DNA of 64,000 nucleotides from Rothia aerolata (GTDB lineage Bacteria > Actinomycetota > Actinomycetes > Actinomycetales > Micrococcaceae): NCBI RefSeq assembly GCF_014635585.1, contig NZ_BMDC01000004.1, positions 124,001 through 188,000 of the forward strand, written 5' to 3'. A model generated the notes under the pieces. It searched no databases and had not been told where the DNA came from. It saw nothing but the letters and a program-made list of their open reading frames with translations. Below, in pieces: positions 27,291-36,179 of this stretch (its first letter is position 1; every line of letters begins with the position of its first letter). Both the position numbers and the translations under genes were made by a program.

Positions 27291-27315
27291 ACCCCCACCT
27301 TAACCGCGAGGGGGT

Positions 27316-28656
27316 CTAGTAATCCACCGGATCCCGCACGATGGGGCAGGTCATGCAGTGTCCGCCGCCGCGACCGCGCCCCAACTCACCGGAGGCAATA
27401 GTAATCACCTCAACCCCCGCCTTCTCTAACAGGGCGTTGGTGTGGATATTGCGGTCGTAACCCACCACCACACCGGGAGCCAGGGCAACCAGGTTATTGC
27501 CGTCGTCCCACTGCTCACGCTCCGCCTGAAAAACCGAGCCGCCAGTGGGGATTACCCGCAGCCGATCCAACCCCAGGGCCCGCGCCACCACATCCACAAA
27601 GGGCTCGGTTTCAAACTCGATAGAGAAGCCCGCAGCATTATCTTCGGGCCGCAGGGAGATGGGCTTAATAGAATCGACCACCTCGCTGAAGACCGTCACA
27701 ATATCGCGGTCGCAGAAGGTAAAGACAGTGTCGAGGTGCATGGAGGCACGGTCGGGCTTCATACCCGCCACCACAATGTGCTCGGCGGCGCCAGCAGCAA
27801 AAAGACGACGCGCCAGTTGCGAGATTGCCTGCCAGCTAGACCGCTCCCCCATGCCAATGAGCACCACGCCTGCCCCCACCGGCATAATGTCGCCGCCCTC
27901 AAGGGTGGCAAGGCCCTGGTCTTGGTCAACATCGCCGTACCAAATCTCAAAGTCCCGCCCCGCGAATCTGGGGTGGAAGGTATAGATTGCGGTGGTCAGC
28001 AGAGTTTCCTCCCGCCGTACCCGCCAGTGCATGGGGTTCAGGGTAACACCCCCATAAATCCAGGCAGTGGTGTCGCGGGTGAACTGGGTATTGGGCAGGG
28101 GCGGCAGCAGAAAGTTGGTGGGAACCTTGGTCTGCGCCAGGGTGGAAACCACCGAGCTGGACTTTCTCAAATCACCCGGCAGGTCATCAAAAACAATGCC
28201 CCCAATGAGGTGCTCCGCCAGATAGTGGGAGGGGAGCTCTTCAAGCCAGCCCTTCAACTCTTCAGAAACGCCCAGACCCACCATGTTGGGCGAGAGCGAG
28301 CGCGAAAGCAGCCACTCCCGGGCCTCTTTGATTTCCAGGGTTTCCGCTAGCAACTGATGGAGTTCGAGCACCTCCACCCCGCGCTCCCTCATTTTCTGGG
28401 TGAAGTCGCGGTGGTCCTGCTGAGCTTTGGCCACCCAGATTACGTCATCAAAGAGGAGGTCTTTGCAGTTGCTGGGGGTGAGTCGTTGGTGGGCCAGGCC
28501 CGGCTCGCAGACCAGCACCTCGCGCAGGGTTCCCACTTCTGACCACACCCCCAACTCGCGAGGGGTCACATATCGTTCAGAAATGGTGGGTTGTGGGCTA
28601 TTTTTTGATTGATATGTGACCCCTCGCGGAGTGGTGGGGGTTTCGTGAGCCTGCAT
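27316..28656 (-). CDS. arcA: Arginine deiminase
   Basis: 446 residues. Hydrolyses arginine to citrulline and ammonia. Catalytic features of the guanidino-group-modifying fold are all present: [12 protein letters not shown] (Asp about 192), [12 protein letters not shown] (His and Asp), and the nucleophile Cys in [17 protein letters not shown] at the C-terminus. An unusual N-terminal extension of about 33 residues precedes the conserved [15 protein letters not shown]. The ATG at 28656 has an AAGGAGG at ideal distance, so the extension is translated although it carries an 18-bp inverted repeat. No arcB, arcC or arcD lies in the window. Confidence 0.93.
   Translation of the reverse strand: MQAHETPTTPRGVTYQSKNSPQPTISERYVTPRELGVWSEVGTLREVLVCEPGLAHQRLTPSNCKDLLFDDVIWVAKAQQDHRDFTQKMRERGVEVLELHQLLAETLEIKEAREWLLSRSLSPNMVGLGVSEELKGWLEELPSHYLAEHLIGGIVFDDLPGDLRKSSSVVSTLAQTKVPTNFLLPPLPNTQFTRDTTAWIYGGVTLNPMHWRVRREETLLTTAIYTFHPRFAGRDFEIWYGDVDQDQGLATLEGGDIMPVGAGVVLIGMGERSSWQAISQLARRLFAAGAAEHIVVAGMKPDRASMHLDTVFTFCDRDIVTVFSEVVDSIKPISLRPEDNAAGFSIEFETEPFVDVVARALGLDRLRVIPTGGSVFQAEREQWDDGNNLVALAPGVVVGYDRNIHTNALLEKAGVEVITIASGELGRGRGGGHCMTCPIVRDPVDY
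28557..28628. repeat. 18-bp inverted repeat inside the 5' end of arcA
   Basis: Arms 28557-28574 and 28611-28628 match over 18 bp (core GGGGTCACATAT) around a 36-nt centre. It falls in codons about 10-33 and would fold the mRNA just after the start codon. Confidence 0.7.
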
Positions 28657-28682
28657 GAGACCTCCTTCACACGGGTTTGGCT

Positions 28683-29117
28683 CTAGCTTACCGCGCCGCC
28701 CAGCGCCAGCCCCAGCCCGGCAACCACAAAGCAGAGCACCGCCTGGCCGAAGAGCAAGAAGAGCGCCCCCAGAACCCCTCGCTCACCTGAGCTTTTCACA
28801 CCGGGGGAAGTCGCAACTTTCACCCGACTCACCGTCTCCACCATAGCGGTGGAGAAGGTGGTGAAGCCCCCGAGAAAGCCGGTGCCGATGATTAAGGACG
28901 CCGCCCGCGCGGCTTCACTGCCCCAGGTCAAGGAGAGCGCGCCGGCAGTTAGCGCCGTCAACCAGCCGAGTGCAAAGGAACCCAGCAGGTTGATGGTCAG
29001 GGTTCCCACCGACAGGGGGTGGGACCAGTGTTTTTTAATCAGAGAATCGAGAGAAAAACGGCAGAAGGCGCCAGCGCCGCCGCCCAGAAAGATACCGAGG
29101 AAAATCAGAAAATTCAC
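28683..29117 (-). CDS. crcB: Fluoride channel subunit FluC/CrcB (second of pair)
   Basis: 144 residues with four membrane helices. [14 protein letters not shown] (helix 1), [14 protein letters not shown] (the conserved Asn of the pore), and [17 protein letters not shown] (the GGxTTFST motif with the Phe box and Na+ site) are diagnostic. It exports fluoride; tandem genes such as this and its partner often form heterodimers of opposite topology. It overlaps the upstream copy by 4 bp (ATGA). Confidence 0.9.
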   Translation of the reverse strand: MNFLIFLGIFLGGGAGAFCRFSLDSLIKKHWSHPLSVGTLTINLLGSFALGWLTALTAGALSLTWGSEAARAASLIIGTGFLGGFTTFSTAMVETVSRVKVATSPGVKSSGERGVLGALFLLFGQAVLCFVVAGLGLALGGAVS

Positions 29118-29563
29118 CGGATACCACCCTTTTCCGGTTGGCGTTTCACGTGAAACGCCTGCCGGGAAGCGGTTTTCTCAGCACCCCAGACCCCCAGAAA
29201 ACAGGCCACAAAACCCAGGCACAGACTCGCCAGAGCGTAGAGAAAAAACCCGCCCCAAGCGTCGTCCTGAATCAGCTCAATCGACCCCACCGCAAAGGAG
29301 GAATAGGTGGTGAAGCCGCCCATAAACCCTGTACCCACCGCCAGCCGCACGGTGCGGCGGCGAGCACCGGAAGGCGAGGAGTCTTCGGGGCCACTTAGGG
29401 CAAGAAAGGTCAGCAGAAAGCCCAGGGCAAAAGCACCCAGCACATTGATCACCAGGGTCACCGGCAGGGCAGGGAAAAGAAGCCCCAAGATCCAGCGAAG
29501 AGAGGCGCCGACACCACCGCCACAGAAGACCAGCAAGCCGGCGGGAATTTTTTGTTCTTTCAC
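29114..29563 (-). CDS. crcB: Fluoride channel subunit FluC/CrcB (first of pair)
   Basis: 149 residues. GGGVGASLRWILG, NVLGAFALGFLLTF and GTGFMGGFTTYSSFAVGS are the CrcB signatures; four helices. I chose the GTG at 29563 because the frame upstream (to 29695) encodes a Cys/Pro-rich stretch unlike any CrcB and overlaps the start region of the next gene. The partner gene follows with an ATGA overlap. I looked for a fluoride riboswitch upstream and did not find one. Confidence 0.87.
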   Translation of the reverse strand: MKEQKIPAGLLVFCGGGVGASLRWILGLLFPALPVTLVINVLGAFALGFLLTFLALSGPEDSSPSGARRRTVRLAVGTGFMGGFTTYSSFAVGSIELIQDDAWGGFFLYALASLCLGFVACFLGVWGAEKTASRQAFHVKRQPEKGGIR

Positions 29564-29721
29564 GTCTCTACGGTACACCCGTGCCTTGCAGAGGGTGAGC
29601 CCCGGAGTGCCCAGAGGGCGGCCGCAGGGCAGGCAAGAGCTGGAACCCGGCGCCACCGGCGGGGCATAATAGAGACTCCATTCCATCTGCCGCACCCAGG
29701 TGCCCCAGAGAAAGTTCCGCC

Positions 29722-30702
29722 ATGGTTTTACCCGCTCCGCGCATCCACCGTTCCCACACCTCAGATGAACGTGAACACGTGCAGCTGCTTCTACAGGTAG
29801 CCCGGCTCTACTACGAACAGGGTGCCACCCAGGCCCAGATTGCTAAAAAGGTGGGCTACTCCCGGCCTACCGTCTCGCGCCTGCTGACCGAGGCGCGCGA
29901 GCAGGGGGTGGTGCACATTCGCATCAACCATCCGCTGGAACGTGCCATGTCGATGGAGGTGGAGCTGGCAGAGAAGTTCGGCCTGCACGATGCCCGCATT
30001 GCCGAATCCAGCGACCTTGCCGGGCTCACCCAGAAGATTGCCCGTTGCGCCGCCGACTATCTGGTGGAAACCTCCTACGAGGACTCGGTGATTACCGTCT
30101 CCAACGGTTTTGCCGTGAACGCCACGATCGAGGCGATGCCGCAGATGAACTGGGCGCAAACACGGGTGGTGCAGGCGATTGGCTCAGTCAATGATTCCGA
30201 GGTGATGGTCGATTCCTCAGAAACCTGCCGCCGCCTGGCCAGCCGCCTGGGCGGCCGCCACTACGCCCTGCCCGCTCCCCTGCTGGTGGATTCGCCAGAG
30301 GTAGCAACCTCGCTCACCCATTCCCGCCAGGTTGCCTCAATTCTTGAGCTGGGCGCCCGCGCCGATTTTGCCCTGGTGGGTATTGGCACGATTGACCGCG
30401 GCCGCGAGGGGCACGTATTCAATGGACTCACGGACGCCGCCGTGAGTGAGGTTCTCGACCGTGAGGGCGCGGTGGGGCATGTGTGCGGCCACCACTTCAA
30501 CGCCGCCGGTGAGCACGTGAGAACACCCCTGTGCAACCGAACCATTGGCATCACCCTAGAACAGCTACGCGAGCTCCCGCGGGTGATTGGGGTTTCCTGG
30601 GGCGAGCAGAAGGTTCCGGCTATCCGCGCCGCACTGCTGGGCGGCTTTATCTCGGCACTGGTGACCGATAGGACGACGGCGCAGGCGCTGCTGGACTCCT
30701 AG
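29722..30702 (+). CDS. SorC/DeoR-type transcriptional regulator
   Basis: 326 residues. N-terminal HTH (LLQVARLYYEQGATQAQIAKKVGYSRPTVSRLLTEAREQGVV, about 21-62), then a SorC sugar-binding domain (residues about 75-325) with AIGSVND, GIGTIDRG and GHVCGHHFNAAGE, and GVSWGEQKVPAIRAALLGG near the end. Members respond to sugar phosphates. No sugar gene is adjacent, so the target is unclear; it may act elsewhere or on itself. Confidence 0.88.
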   Translation: MVLPAPRIHRSHTSDEREHVQLLLQVARLYYEQGATQAQIAKKVGYSRPTVSRLLTEAREQGVVHIRINHPLERAMSMEVELAEKFGLHDARIAESSDLAGLTQKIARCAADYLVETSYEDSVITVSNGFAVNATIEAMPQMNWAQTRVVQAIGSVNDSEVMVDSSETCRRLASRLGGRHYALPAPLLVDSPEVATSLTHSRQVASILELGARADFALVGIGTIDRGREGHVFNGLTDAAVSEVLDREGAVGHVCGHHFNAAGEHVRTPLCNRTIGITLEQLRELPRVIGVSWGEQKVPAIRAALLGGFISALVTDRTTAQALLDS

Positions 30703-30726
30703 GGCTTAAATAAAAAGAAAGCAAAC

Positions 30727-30761
30727 AGAGTAAATAACAAGCATGCCTGCTATTCACTCTG
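30727..30761. terminator. Weak hairpin between convergent genes
   Basis: AGAGTaAATA/TATTcACTCT with an inner GCA/TGC stem, between the SorC gene and the Tat-secreted protein gene. One mismatch; moderate support. Confidence 0.4.
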
Positions 30762-30820
30762 CTTACTTCCTATTAAACATTTCACCCCAAAAGCTTTTAG
30801 GGGAAACCATCATAAAGCTT

Positions 30821-31465
30821 CTAATATCTCGGTTGAACGGTATTGGACAACCACTGAGAAGTAAATGATTCAGAGTATCCGTTGGCGGTCATAAACGACT
30901 CGGAGAACTGCACATAATAGGTGCGCATAATCCGATAGCAGGAGTAGCGGTCAATGGTCACCCGGGTGCGCAGAATGCTATCGGGCCAGGAGGGCTCAGT
31001 GGCGCCCTTGGGAATGGTCTGAGCGGTGCGCACGCCCGTATAGGTAAAGGTATAAACATCGGTGAGCACTCCATTGACCGTTTGGCGCACCGGACCCGAG
31101 ACCGTGTAGGCGCCGCCGGTCACGGCAATGGACTTGATCGGGCCCACCGGAAAGGCCGCCTTGAGCTCAAAACGCCCAAGTGTTGCGGTGGTAATCGGAG
31201 AGTCGTAATCCCAGGCCTGAACAGCAAAGCCTGCCGGTCGCCCATCCACGCTCATAGCTGTATCGAAGGTGAAATAGTCGTAGTGGACAGTCCCGCTATA
31301 GCAACCGTTAGAGGCATACCAGTCAGTGGCCAACCACGAGAGTGATAGCTCGTATTCAGGCTTGGACGACGCCGCGTAGGCGGGAACACTGGCAGAGGCA
31401 ACAACTGCGGGTGTAGCCCAGGCAAGCCCCTTGGCCAGGGTTCTGCGCGATACTTCTGAAGTCAT
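30821..31465 (-). CDS. Tat-exported secreted protein of unknown function
   Basis: 214 residues. VSRRTLAKGLAWATPAVVAS is a twin-arginine signal; cleavage is likely after PAYA (residue about 31). The mature part is a beta-rich domain with many aromatic residues (ELSLSWLATDWYASNGCYSG, FTFDTAMSVDG) and two Cys that may pair. Similar Tat-signal proteins with this leader are common in Micrococcaceae surface proteins; I do not recognise the domain. GGGGAAATT precedes the ATG. The upstream 220 bp are AT-rich and hold no other gene. Confidence 0.7.
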   Translation of the reverse strand: MTSEVSRRTLAKGLAWATPAVVASASVPAYAASSKPEYELSLSWLATDWYASNGCYSGTVHYDYFTFDTAMSVDGRPAGFAVQAWDYDSPITTATLGRFELKAAFPVGPIKSIAVTGGAYTVSGPVRQTVNGVLTDVYTFTYTGVRTAQTIPKGATEPSWPDSILRTRVTIDRYSCYRIMRTYYVQFSESFMTANGYSESFTSQWLSNTVQPRY

Positions 31466-31689
31466 ATAATTTCCCCAAGTTAATGTGCATAGTGTGAGGA
31501 TTTCAAAAACGTGTGGAGGTTTTTAAAATCCGTGCAGCTCTGGTGGCTGAAGAATTAATAGTACTATTAACGGGTGAAATTTATTATGTGATATAGCATA
31601 CAAAAATAAGAAGCAAACGAATTTTTAGCGCCCATTTCTGCAGGGAAAATGCAGGAAATACGCCTTCCGTACAGAAGTTACCCCTGGGT

Positions 31690-33012
31690 TTACCCGAAAG
31701 AAATACGCCCGGCCTCAGCCAGGTCTTCGCGCACAGCGCCGCTACGGGCAAACTCGGCCCAGATTCCCCGCAGGGCAGACCCCTGCACAGCTCGCTCATA
31801 GGTACTTGAGCCCGCCAAGAGCTTGGAACCCTCCCAGGCGGGGTTGTCAAAGAGTAGCGCCAGCTCGGTGCAGTGGGCTGAATAAAGGTAGTGCAGCGAG
31901 TGCCCCACCGCCAGCGAATAGCTAGTACCCACCCCGCCAGCACTCCGGTGCCGGGCAATCAAATCTCGGGCAGGCTGTTGATAAAGATCGCGGGTTCCCT
32001 TACGAATCAAACTCTCTCTAGCACCCCGTAAGAAAGGTAACCGCGGCAGAAAATAGGCAGCCTCCCTTAAATTGGCCCCCACCAGAAGATCAACCGAACC
32101 GGCAACAAACCGCCAGGCAGAGTCCGCCTCTTCTAAAGACGGAAGCGGATAGTGCCCATACTGGGTTCCAAAGGGCATCATGGCAGGGTAAAAACCGCCC
32201 ACCAGCGGATTGCCAAAAACATTCTTCCAGGAGGCTACTCCAAAGTCAGAGGCGGGAGCATCATCGGCAAGAGAGGCGGTCTTTTTCAGCAGGTGCTTAG
32301 CCAGGGATTCCTTGTGGTTCACCAGATCCAGCGGTGCCGACTGCGAAATCACCCGCCGCACCAGCCCCTCTGACACCACTCCCTCGGTCAGCAGAAGCTG
32401 GGTTGCCAAATCGCCACCCGCCGACTGCCCAAAGACCGTCACATTAGCGGGGTCGCCGCCAAAAGAAGAGATATGGGTGGCTACCCAGCGTAGCGCCTCG
32501 CGCACATCGAGCAGGCCCAGATTTGCAGGCCGCTGCGGTGAGCCACCCAGAAAGCCCAGCAGTCCCAGCCGAAAAGTCACCCGAACCACCGCCACGCGCT
32601 CGTCCAGCACCAGGCGCGCGGGAATGTAGCGAGCGCCGTCCCCCGATCCCGCCACATAGGAGCCGCCGTGGAGGTAGACCATCACCGGTAGCTTCTCCCC
32701 CGCGGAATAGTCAGCGGGAAAAGAAACGGTGAGGTTTTGGCAGTCCTCGCTCATGAGCACCGACTGGCGAATATCGCCGTCCTTACCGCGCAGGAACTGC
32801 GGGGCGGCGGGGGCGGGAGTATCGGCAACAAAAGGATTTCCGAAGTCGGTGAAATTCACCGGGTAGGGACGGCCGAAGCGGCGCGCCCGCGCGTAGGGCA
32901 CACCGCGGGCTTCAAGGTAGGTGCCGCGGCTTTTAGCAGAGGACGACGCCGCGCCCGGGTCTTCGAGCTCCAGCGCCAAAAGTTCGCCGCTGGGCGTTGA
33001 GATGGCTTGCAT
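31690..33012 (-). CDS. Type-B carboxylesterase
   Basis: 440 residues, alpha/beta-hydrolase. Oxyanion loop MVYLHGGSYVAGSGD, NLGLLDVREALRWVATHISSFGGDP, and the nucleophile elbow VFGQSAGGDLAT (Ser) match the COesterase family; an acid and a His should lie further on (the GHSLHYLYSAH region has the likely His). The substrate is unknown. It starts 25 bp downstream of the histidine kinase gene with AAGGAA before its ATG, so it may be part of the same leftward transcript. Confidence 0.85.
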   Translation of the reverse strand: MQAISTPSGELLALELEDPGAASSSAKSRGTYLEARGVPYARARRFGRPYPVNFTDFGNPFVADTPAPAAPQFLRGKDGDIRQSVLMSEDCQNLTVSFPADYSAGEKLPVMVYLHGGSYVAGSGDGARYIPARLVLDERVAVVRVTFRLGLLGFLGGSPQRPANLGLLDVREALRWVATHISSFGGDPANVTVFGQSAGGDLATQLLLTEGVVSEGLVRRVISQSAPLDLVNHKESLAKHLLKKTASLADDAPASDFGVASWKNVFGNPLVGGFYPAMMPFGTQYGHYPLPSLEEADSAWRFVAGSVDLLVGANLREAAYFLPRLPFLRGARESLIRKGTRDLYQQPARDLIARHRSAGGVGTSYSLAVGHSLHYLYSAHCTELALLFDNPAWEGSKLLAGSSTYERAVQGSALRGIWAEFARSGAVREDLAEAGRISFG

Positions 33013-33037
33013 GGGTTCCTTCCAGAGTGAAGAGGGC

Positions 33038-34519
33038 CTACTCCGCGGCCAGGGGTAGGCGGCAGGTAAATTCGGTGTAGCCCGGCCTGGATGAGACCGA
33101 AATGGAGCCCCCGTGAGCCTCCAAAATCGCTTTCACGATGGGCAGGCCCAGGCCGGTGGTGCCGTCAGAACCCGACCGAGCCCTATCTGCCCGGCTAAAG
33201 CGGTCAAAGATTTTATCGATAAAGTCGGGAGAAATTCCCGCCCCGTTATCGGAGACCCGCAGCAGGGCTTCGCGGCTCTCAGGGGAGATGTCCAGGCTGG
33301 CGGTCACCACGGTTCCGGGGTCGGTATGCTTTCGGGCATTGGAGAGCAGGTTGACCAGAACCTGCTGGAGCTGGGCGGGGTCTGCCCACACCTCTACCGG
33401 CTGCTCGGGCAAATCCATCTTCCAGGTGTGGTCCCCGGCCGCTACCTGAAAGTCCGAGACGTTTTCAATGAGCAGTTCGGTGAGGTCAACGGTGGCTTTT
33501 TCGGGCTCCCGCCCCTCGTCCAGGCGCGCCAGCAACAGCAAATCTTCTACCAGGCGGCTCATGCGGTGGGTCTGCGACTCAATCCGGTCTACCGACTGCT
33601 CACCAGATTCACTGAGGTTCTCTGTCCAGCGGATGAGATCTGAGTAGCCCCTAATAGCCGCCAAGGGGGTTCGCAACTCGTGGGAGGCATCGGCGATGAA
33701 ATCGCGCATCTGATCTTCGGTTCGCTGCCGGTCTTTCAGGGCTGTCTCCACGTTATCCAACAACTGGTTCAGGGCAAAGCCCACCGCGCCCACCTCAGAG
33801 TCGGGGTGAGAGTCTTCTACACTCACCCGGCCGTGGGGAAGCATCTCGGTGGAAAGGTTGGTGTGGGCCACCGCGGTGGCAACGGAAGAAACCCTCTCCA
33901 GAGGCTTCATGGTGCGGCGAATAATCCAGGAGCCGAGCCAGCCCGCCAAGACGATAACCGCCGCAGAGCCCAAGGCCATCACCAACGCCAGCACGGCCAG
34001 GGTGGTGTGCACATCGTGCAGAGGAATTCCTGTAATTACAAAAACTTCAGACTCTCCGGGAACCGCATTCGACTCCACCAGATAGTCACCCCGGTCGAGA
34101 TCCACCTCCACCGGATTGCTGGTAGTAGGAACCTCCGCCAGCACGGCCCGGTCAGCCTCGCTCAAGGTCTGAAACTGCCCGCCGCTATCTAAAATGCCAG
34201 AGAAAATAACCTCCCCCTGCTTCAGGCAGGCGCTGACGGTACCGGCCCCCTGCCCTGGCGCATCCAGCGGCCCCCTCCCCCTCTCGGCGGAGCAGACCTG
34301 CTGCGAAGCGGAGGACGCCGCGGCGTCGTCCTCATCCCCCGGACTAAAGGTCACCGCGCGGTGGGCGGCTTCAGAAAGCCGCCCGGCAGCCTGCCCCATC
34401 AGGGAGTTCTGAAGGGTCAGATAGCTCGAAACGCCGATAATCAAGCAGGCGATACCCAGCATTACCACCAGAATGGCGGTGAGCTTGGTGCGCAAGCGGG
34501 GCATGCGGTGAAGGTTCAT
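33038..34519 (-). CDS. Sensor histidine kinase
   Basis: 493 residues. First membrane helix about 13-33, an extracytoplasmic sensor domain with two Cys (about 35-170), second helix about 172-195, HAMP, HisKA with ADASHELRTPLAAIRGYSDL (phospho-His), and HATPase boxes NLLSNARKHTDPG, SDNGAGIS and TTGLGLPIVKAILEAHGG. The plan is that of MprB/PhoR/TcrY-like kinases of actinobacteria. Its ATG overlaps the response regulator stop (ATGA), so the two make one pair. Signal unknown. Confidence 0.92.
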   Translation of the reverse strand: MNLHRMPRLRTKLTAILVVMLGIACLIIGVSSYLTLQNSLMGQAAGRLSEAAHRAVTFSPGDEDDAAASSASQQVCSAERGRGPLDAPGQGAGTVSACLKQGEVIFSGILDSGGQFQTLSEADRAVLAEVPTTSNPVEVDLDRGDYLVESNAVPGESEVFVITGIPLHDVHTTLAVLALVMALGSAAVIVLAGWLGSWIIRRTMKPLERVSSVATAVAHTNLSTEMLPHGRVSVEDSHPDSEVGAVGFALNQLLDNVETALKDRQRTEDQMRDFIADASHELRTPLAAIRGYSDLIRWTENLSESGEQSVDRIESQTHRMSRLVEDLLLLARLDEGREPEKATVDLTELLIENVSDFQVAAGDHTWKMDLPEQPVEVWADPAQLQQVLVNLLSNARKHTDPGTVVTASLDISPESREALLRVSDNGAGISPDFIDKIFDRFSRADRARSGSDGTTGLGLPIVKAILEAHGGSISVSSRPGYTEFTCRLPLAAE

Positions 34520-35262
34520 GCGGTCGCGGGCTTAATCACGTAGCCGGCACCGCGCACGGTATGAATCATAGGCTCCCTCCCCGCATCAATCTTCTTCCGC
34601 AGGTAGGAGATATAGAGCTCCACGATATTCGCCTGGCCACCAAAGTCATAGTTCCACACGTTGTCGAGAATCTGAGCTTTAGACACCACCCTCTTAGCGT
34701 TCTCCATCAGGTAGCGCAGCAGCTCAAACTGGGTGGCGGTCAGCGCAATATCCTCACCTGCCCGTCGCACCTCTCGGGTATCAATATTCAGCACCAGGTC
34801 ACCGACCACCAGCTCAGCACTATCAGCCGTTGCCACCCCCGAACGCTGCACCAGCCGGTGCAGGCGAATCATGACTTCTTCCATAGAGAAAGGCTTGGTC
34901 ACGTAATCATCAGCGCCAGCAGCAAGGCCAACAACGCGGTCATCCACCGAATCCTTGGCAGTGAGAAAGAGGCAGGGAACGTGGGGGTACCACTTTCGAA
35001 CCCGGGAAAGCAGCTCCACGCCGTCAAAACCGGGCAGCATAATATCTAGCACCAGCACATCGGGGCGCCAGCCCTTCACCAGCTCTAGCGCCTCGGGGCC
35101 GCTTGAGGCAGAGCGAACCTCCCAGCCAATCATGCGAAGCCCAACGCTAATGAGCTCCTCCAGCATCACCTCATCATCAACCACCAGGGCTTGAATGGGT
35201 GAACCATCGGGATGCTCTAGCTTGGGTAGACTCTTTGCGATCTCAGTTGCTTTGCTGCTCAT
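34516..35262 (-). CDS. OmpR/PhoB-type response regulator
   Basis: 248 residues. Receiver domain (IQALVVDDEVMLEELIS acidic pocket, phospho-Asp in VLVLDIMLPGFDG, Lys in VTKPFSMEE) and a C-terminal winged helix (LNIDTREVRRAGEDIALTATQFELLRYLM...YISYLRKKID). It sits first in the operon with its kinase. There is little ribosome-site signal before the ATG. A short palindrome just upstream (35272-35289) may be an operator. Confidence 0.92.
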   Translation of the reverse strand: MSSKATEIAKSLPKLEHPDGSPIQALVVDDEVMLEELISVGLRMIGWEVRSASSGPEALELVKGWRPDVLVLDIMLPGFDGVELLSRVRKWYPHVPCLFLTAKDSVDDRVVGLAAGADDYVTKPFSMEEVMIRLHRLVQRSGVATADSAELVVGDLVLNIDTREVRRAGEDIALTATQFELLRYLMENAKRVVSKAQILDNVWNYDFGGQANIVELYISYLRKKIDAGREPMIHTVRGAGYVIKPATA

Positions 35263-35271
35263 ACTGTATAG

Positions 35272-35289
35272 ACTAGCCGGGCGGCTAGT
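35272..35289. promoter_or_regulatory. Palindrome upstream of the response regulator
   Basis: ACTAGCC-GGGC-GGCTAGT, 10 bp before the response regulator start. The position suits an operator. Confidence 0.4.
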
Positions 35290-35565
35290 TGACCGGCACT
35301 CTCAGAGTGGCTGTTTTGCGGCTTTTGAACCAGCCTCTCAGGAACTTTTGCGCACATCTTACAGCGTTGAAAATATTTACTTAGGGCAACCTAAGAATGT
35401 CGAAAAATAGACAGAACACCATGATGAAAGTAAGCCGCATTTACTTTAAGACCTATCGCAACCATGCTCTGACTAGGGGGAACTCTCAACCTGGTGGAAA
35501 ACTGGGTAAAAAATAATGAGACCCAAGTTACCCTCAAGTAGGACAAAAATTTTTTCTAAAATTAC
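35290..35565. other. Intergenic DNA without a recognised gene
   Basis: AT-rich stretch between the two-component system and the small-RNA promoter. I see no coding frame, repeat or strong hairpin in it. Confidence 0.5.
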
Positions 35566-35595
35566 TTGCACCCGAAAGCTATCTGTGAATATACT
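35566..35595 (+). promoter_or_regulatory. Strong sigma-A-type promoter for the small RNA
   Basis: TTGCAC (35566-35571), 18-nt spacer, TATACT (35590-35595), in AT-rich DNA. Start of transcription expected near 35602. Confidence 0.65.
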
Positions 35596-35601
35596 TTAAC
35601 C

Positions 35602-35768
35602 GTTGTCAACTATTACACCCGCAAGGGTGTGTGCGAGACTGAACCGCTGAGCACGGCTCGCGGTTCCTTTAGACTGGTTCGCACCGGTGGTTGTGGTTCC
35701 CCCCGGTGCGAACCTTTCTAACCACGGCCCGCGGGTTTCAGGTTCCTGAGACCCGCGGGTTTTTCTAT
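35602..35768 (+). ncRNA. Structured small RNA candidate with intrinsic terminator
   Basis: About 165 nt with four successive hairpins: ACACCC-GCAA-GGGTGT (35615-35630, a GNRA tetraloop); GAACCGCtGAGC/GCTCGCGGTTC (35641-35666); GGTTCGCACCGG/CCGGTGCGAACC (35676-35687 with 35703-35714, 15-nt loop); and a 15-bp terminator stem (35728-35742 with 35745-35759, one G.U) followed by TTTTT. It has its own promoter and terminator and no convincing coding frame. I do not recognise it as 6S, SRP, tmRNA or RNase P RNA. Confidence 0.65.
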
Positions 35769-35900
35769 ACCACCGGGGCTCGGTCACTATCCCCTCCCTG
35801 CGTTAAAGAGCTAGCCTCTGGGGTTATTAGGCAGAAAAGTGTGTCCCGCCCCGGGCTTCGCTTATACCTTTGGCACTTCAGTGGAAATCTACAAAACCAC

Positions 35901-35955
35901 AAAGTTGCAGTTTTGGTTCTTAAAACCTCTGAATAAGAACCAAAACTGCAACTTT
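35901..35955. repeat. 22-bp stem-loop
   Basis: Perfect arms 35901-35922 and 35934-35955 with an 11-nt loop, in non-coding DNA about 130 bp after the small RNA. No T-tract. Confidence 0.7.
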
Positions 35956-36119
35956 TGGGTTATGGGTGCCGACTCAATGAGACAGAGCGGTCGTATAGGC
36001 TGCCATGATCGTCGAGTGGCCAATTTATGACCGTTTTTCTCCGATTTTCGGTTTAAAAATGGCCTCTCGCGGAAGCTCGGTAGGTAAAGTACAAGCTTCT
36101 TCTTTGTCGGGCTGGCGTC

Positions 36120-36179
36120 GGTACACCTGTGTTCCCTGGGTACACGTCTAGACGTGTACCCAGGGAACACAGGTGTACC
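36120..36179. repeat. Perfect 60-bp palindrome without spacer
   Basis: 30-bp arms meet at 36149/36150 with no loop at all and no mismatch. The outer ends read GGTACACCTGTG and CACAGGTGTACC, the centre ACGTCTAGACGT. The flanks carry weaker related blocks (a TTGCTTGTACCTT-like motif on both sides in opposite orientation). Confidence 0.85.

Noticed and set aside
29564-29721. Fluoride riboswitch upstream of the CrcB pair
   Set aside because: I compared the minus strand with the known motif (a GGCGAUGG-like start and a CUCCUAC-like end) and found no match.
34990-35010. TTCGAACCCGGG, resembling a tRNA T-arm
   Set aside because: It lies inside the response regulator gene without acceptor or anticodon stems. 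No tRNA was found anywhere in the window.
35602-35768. 6S, SRP or tmRNA identity for the small RNA
   Set aside because: No long bulged duplex as in 6S, no GGAAGNAGC apical loop as in SRP RNA, no tRNA-like ends.
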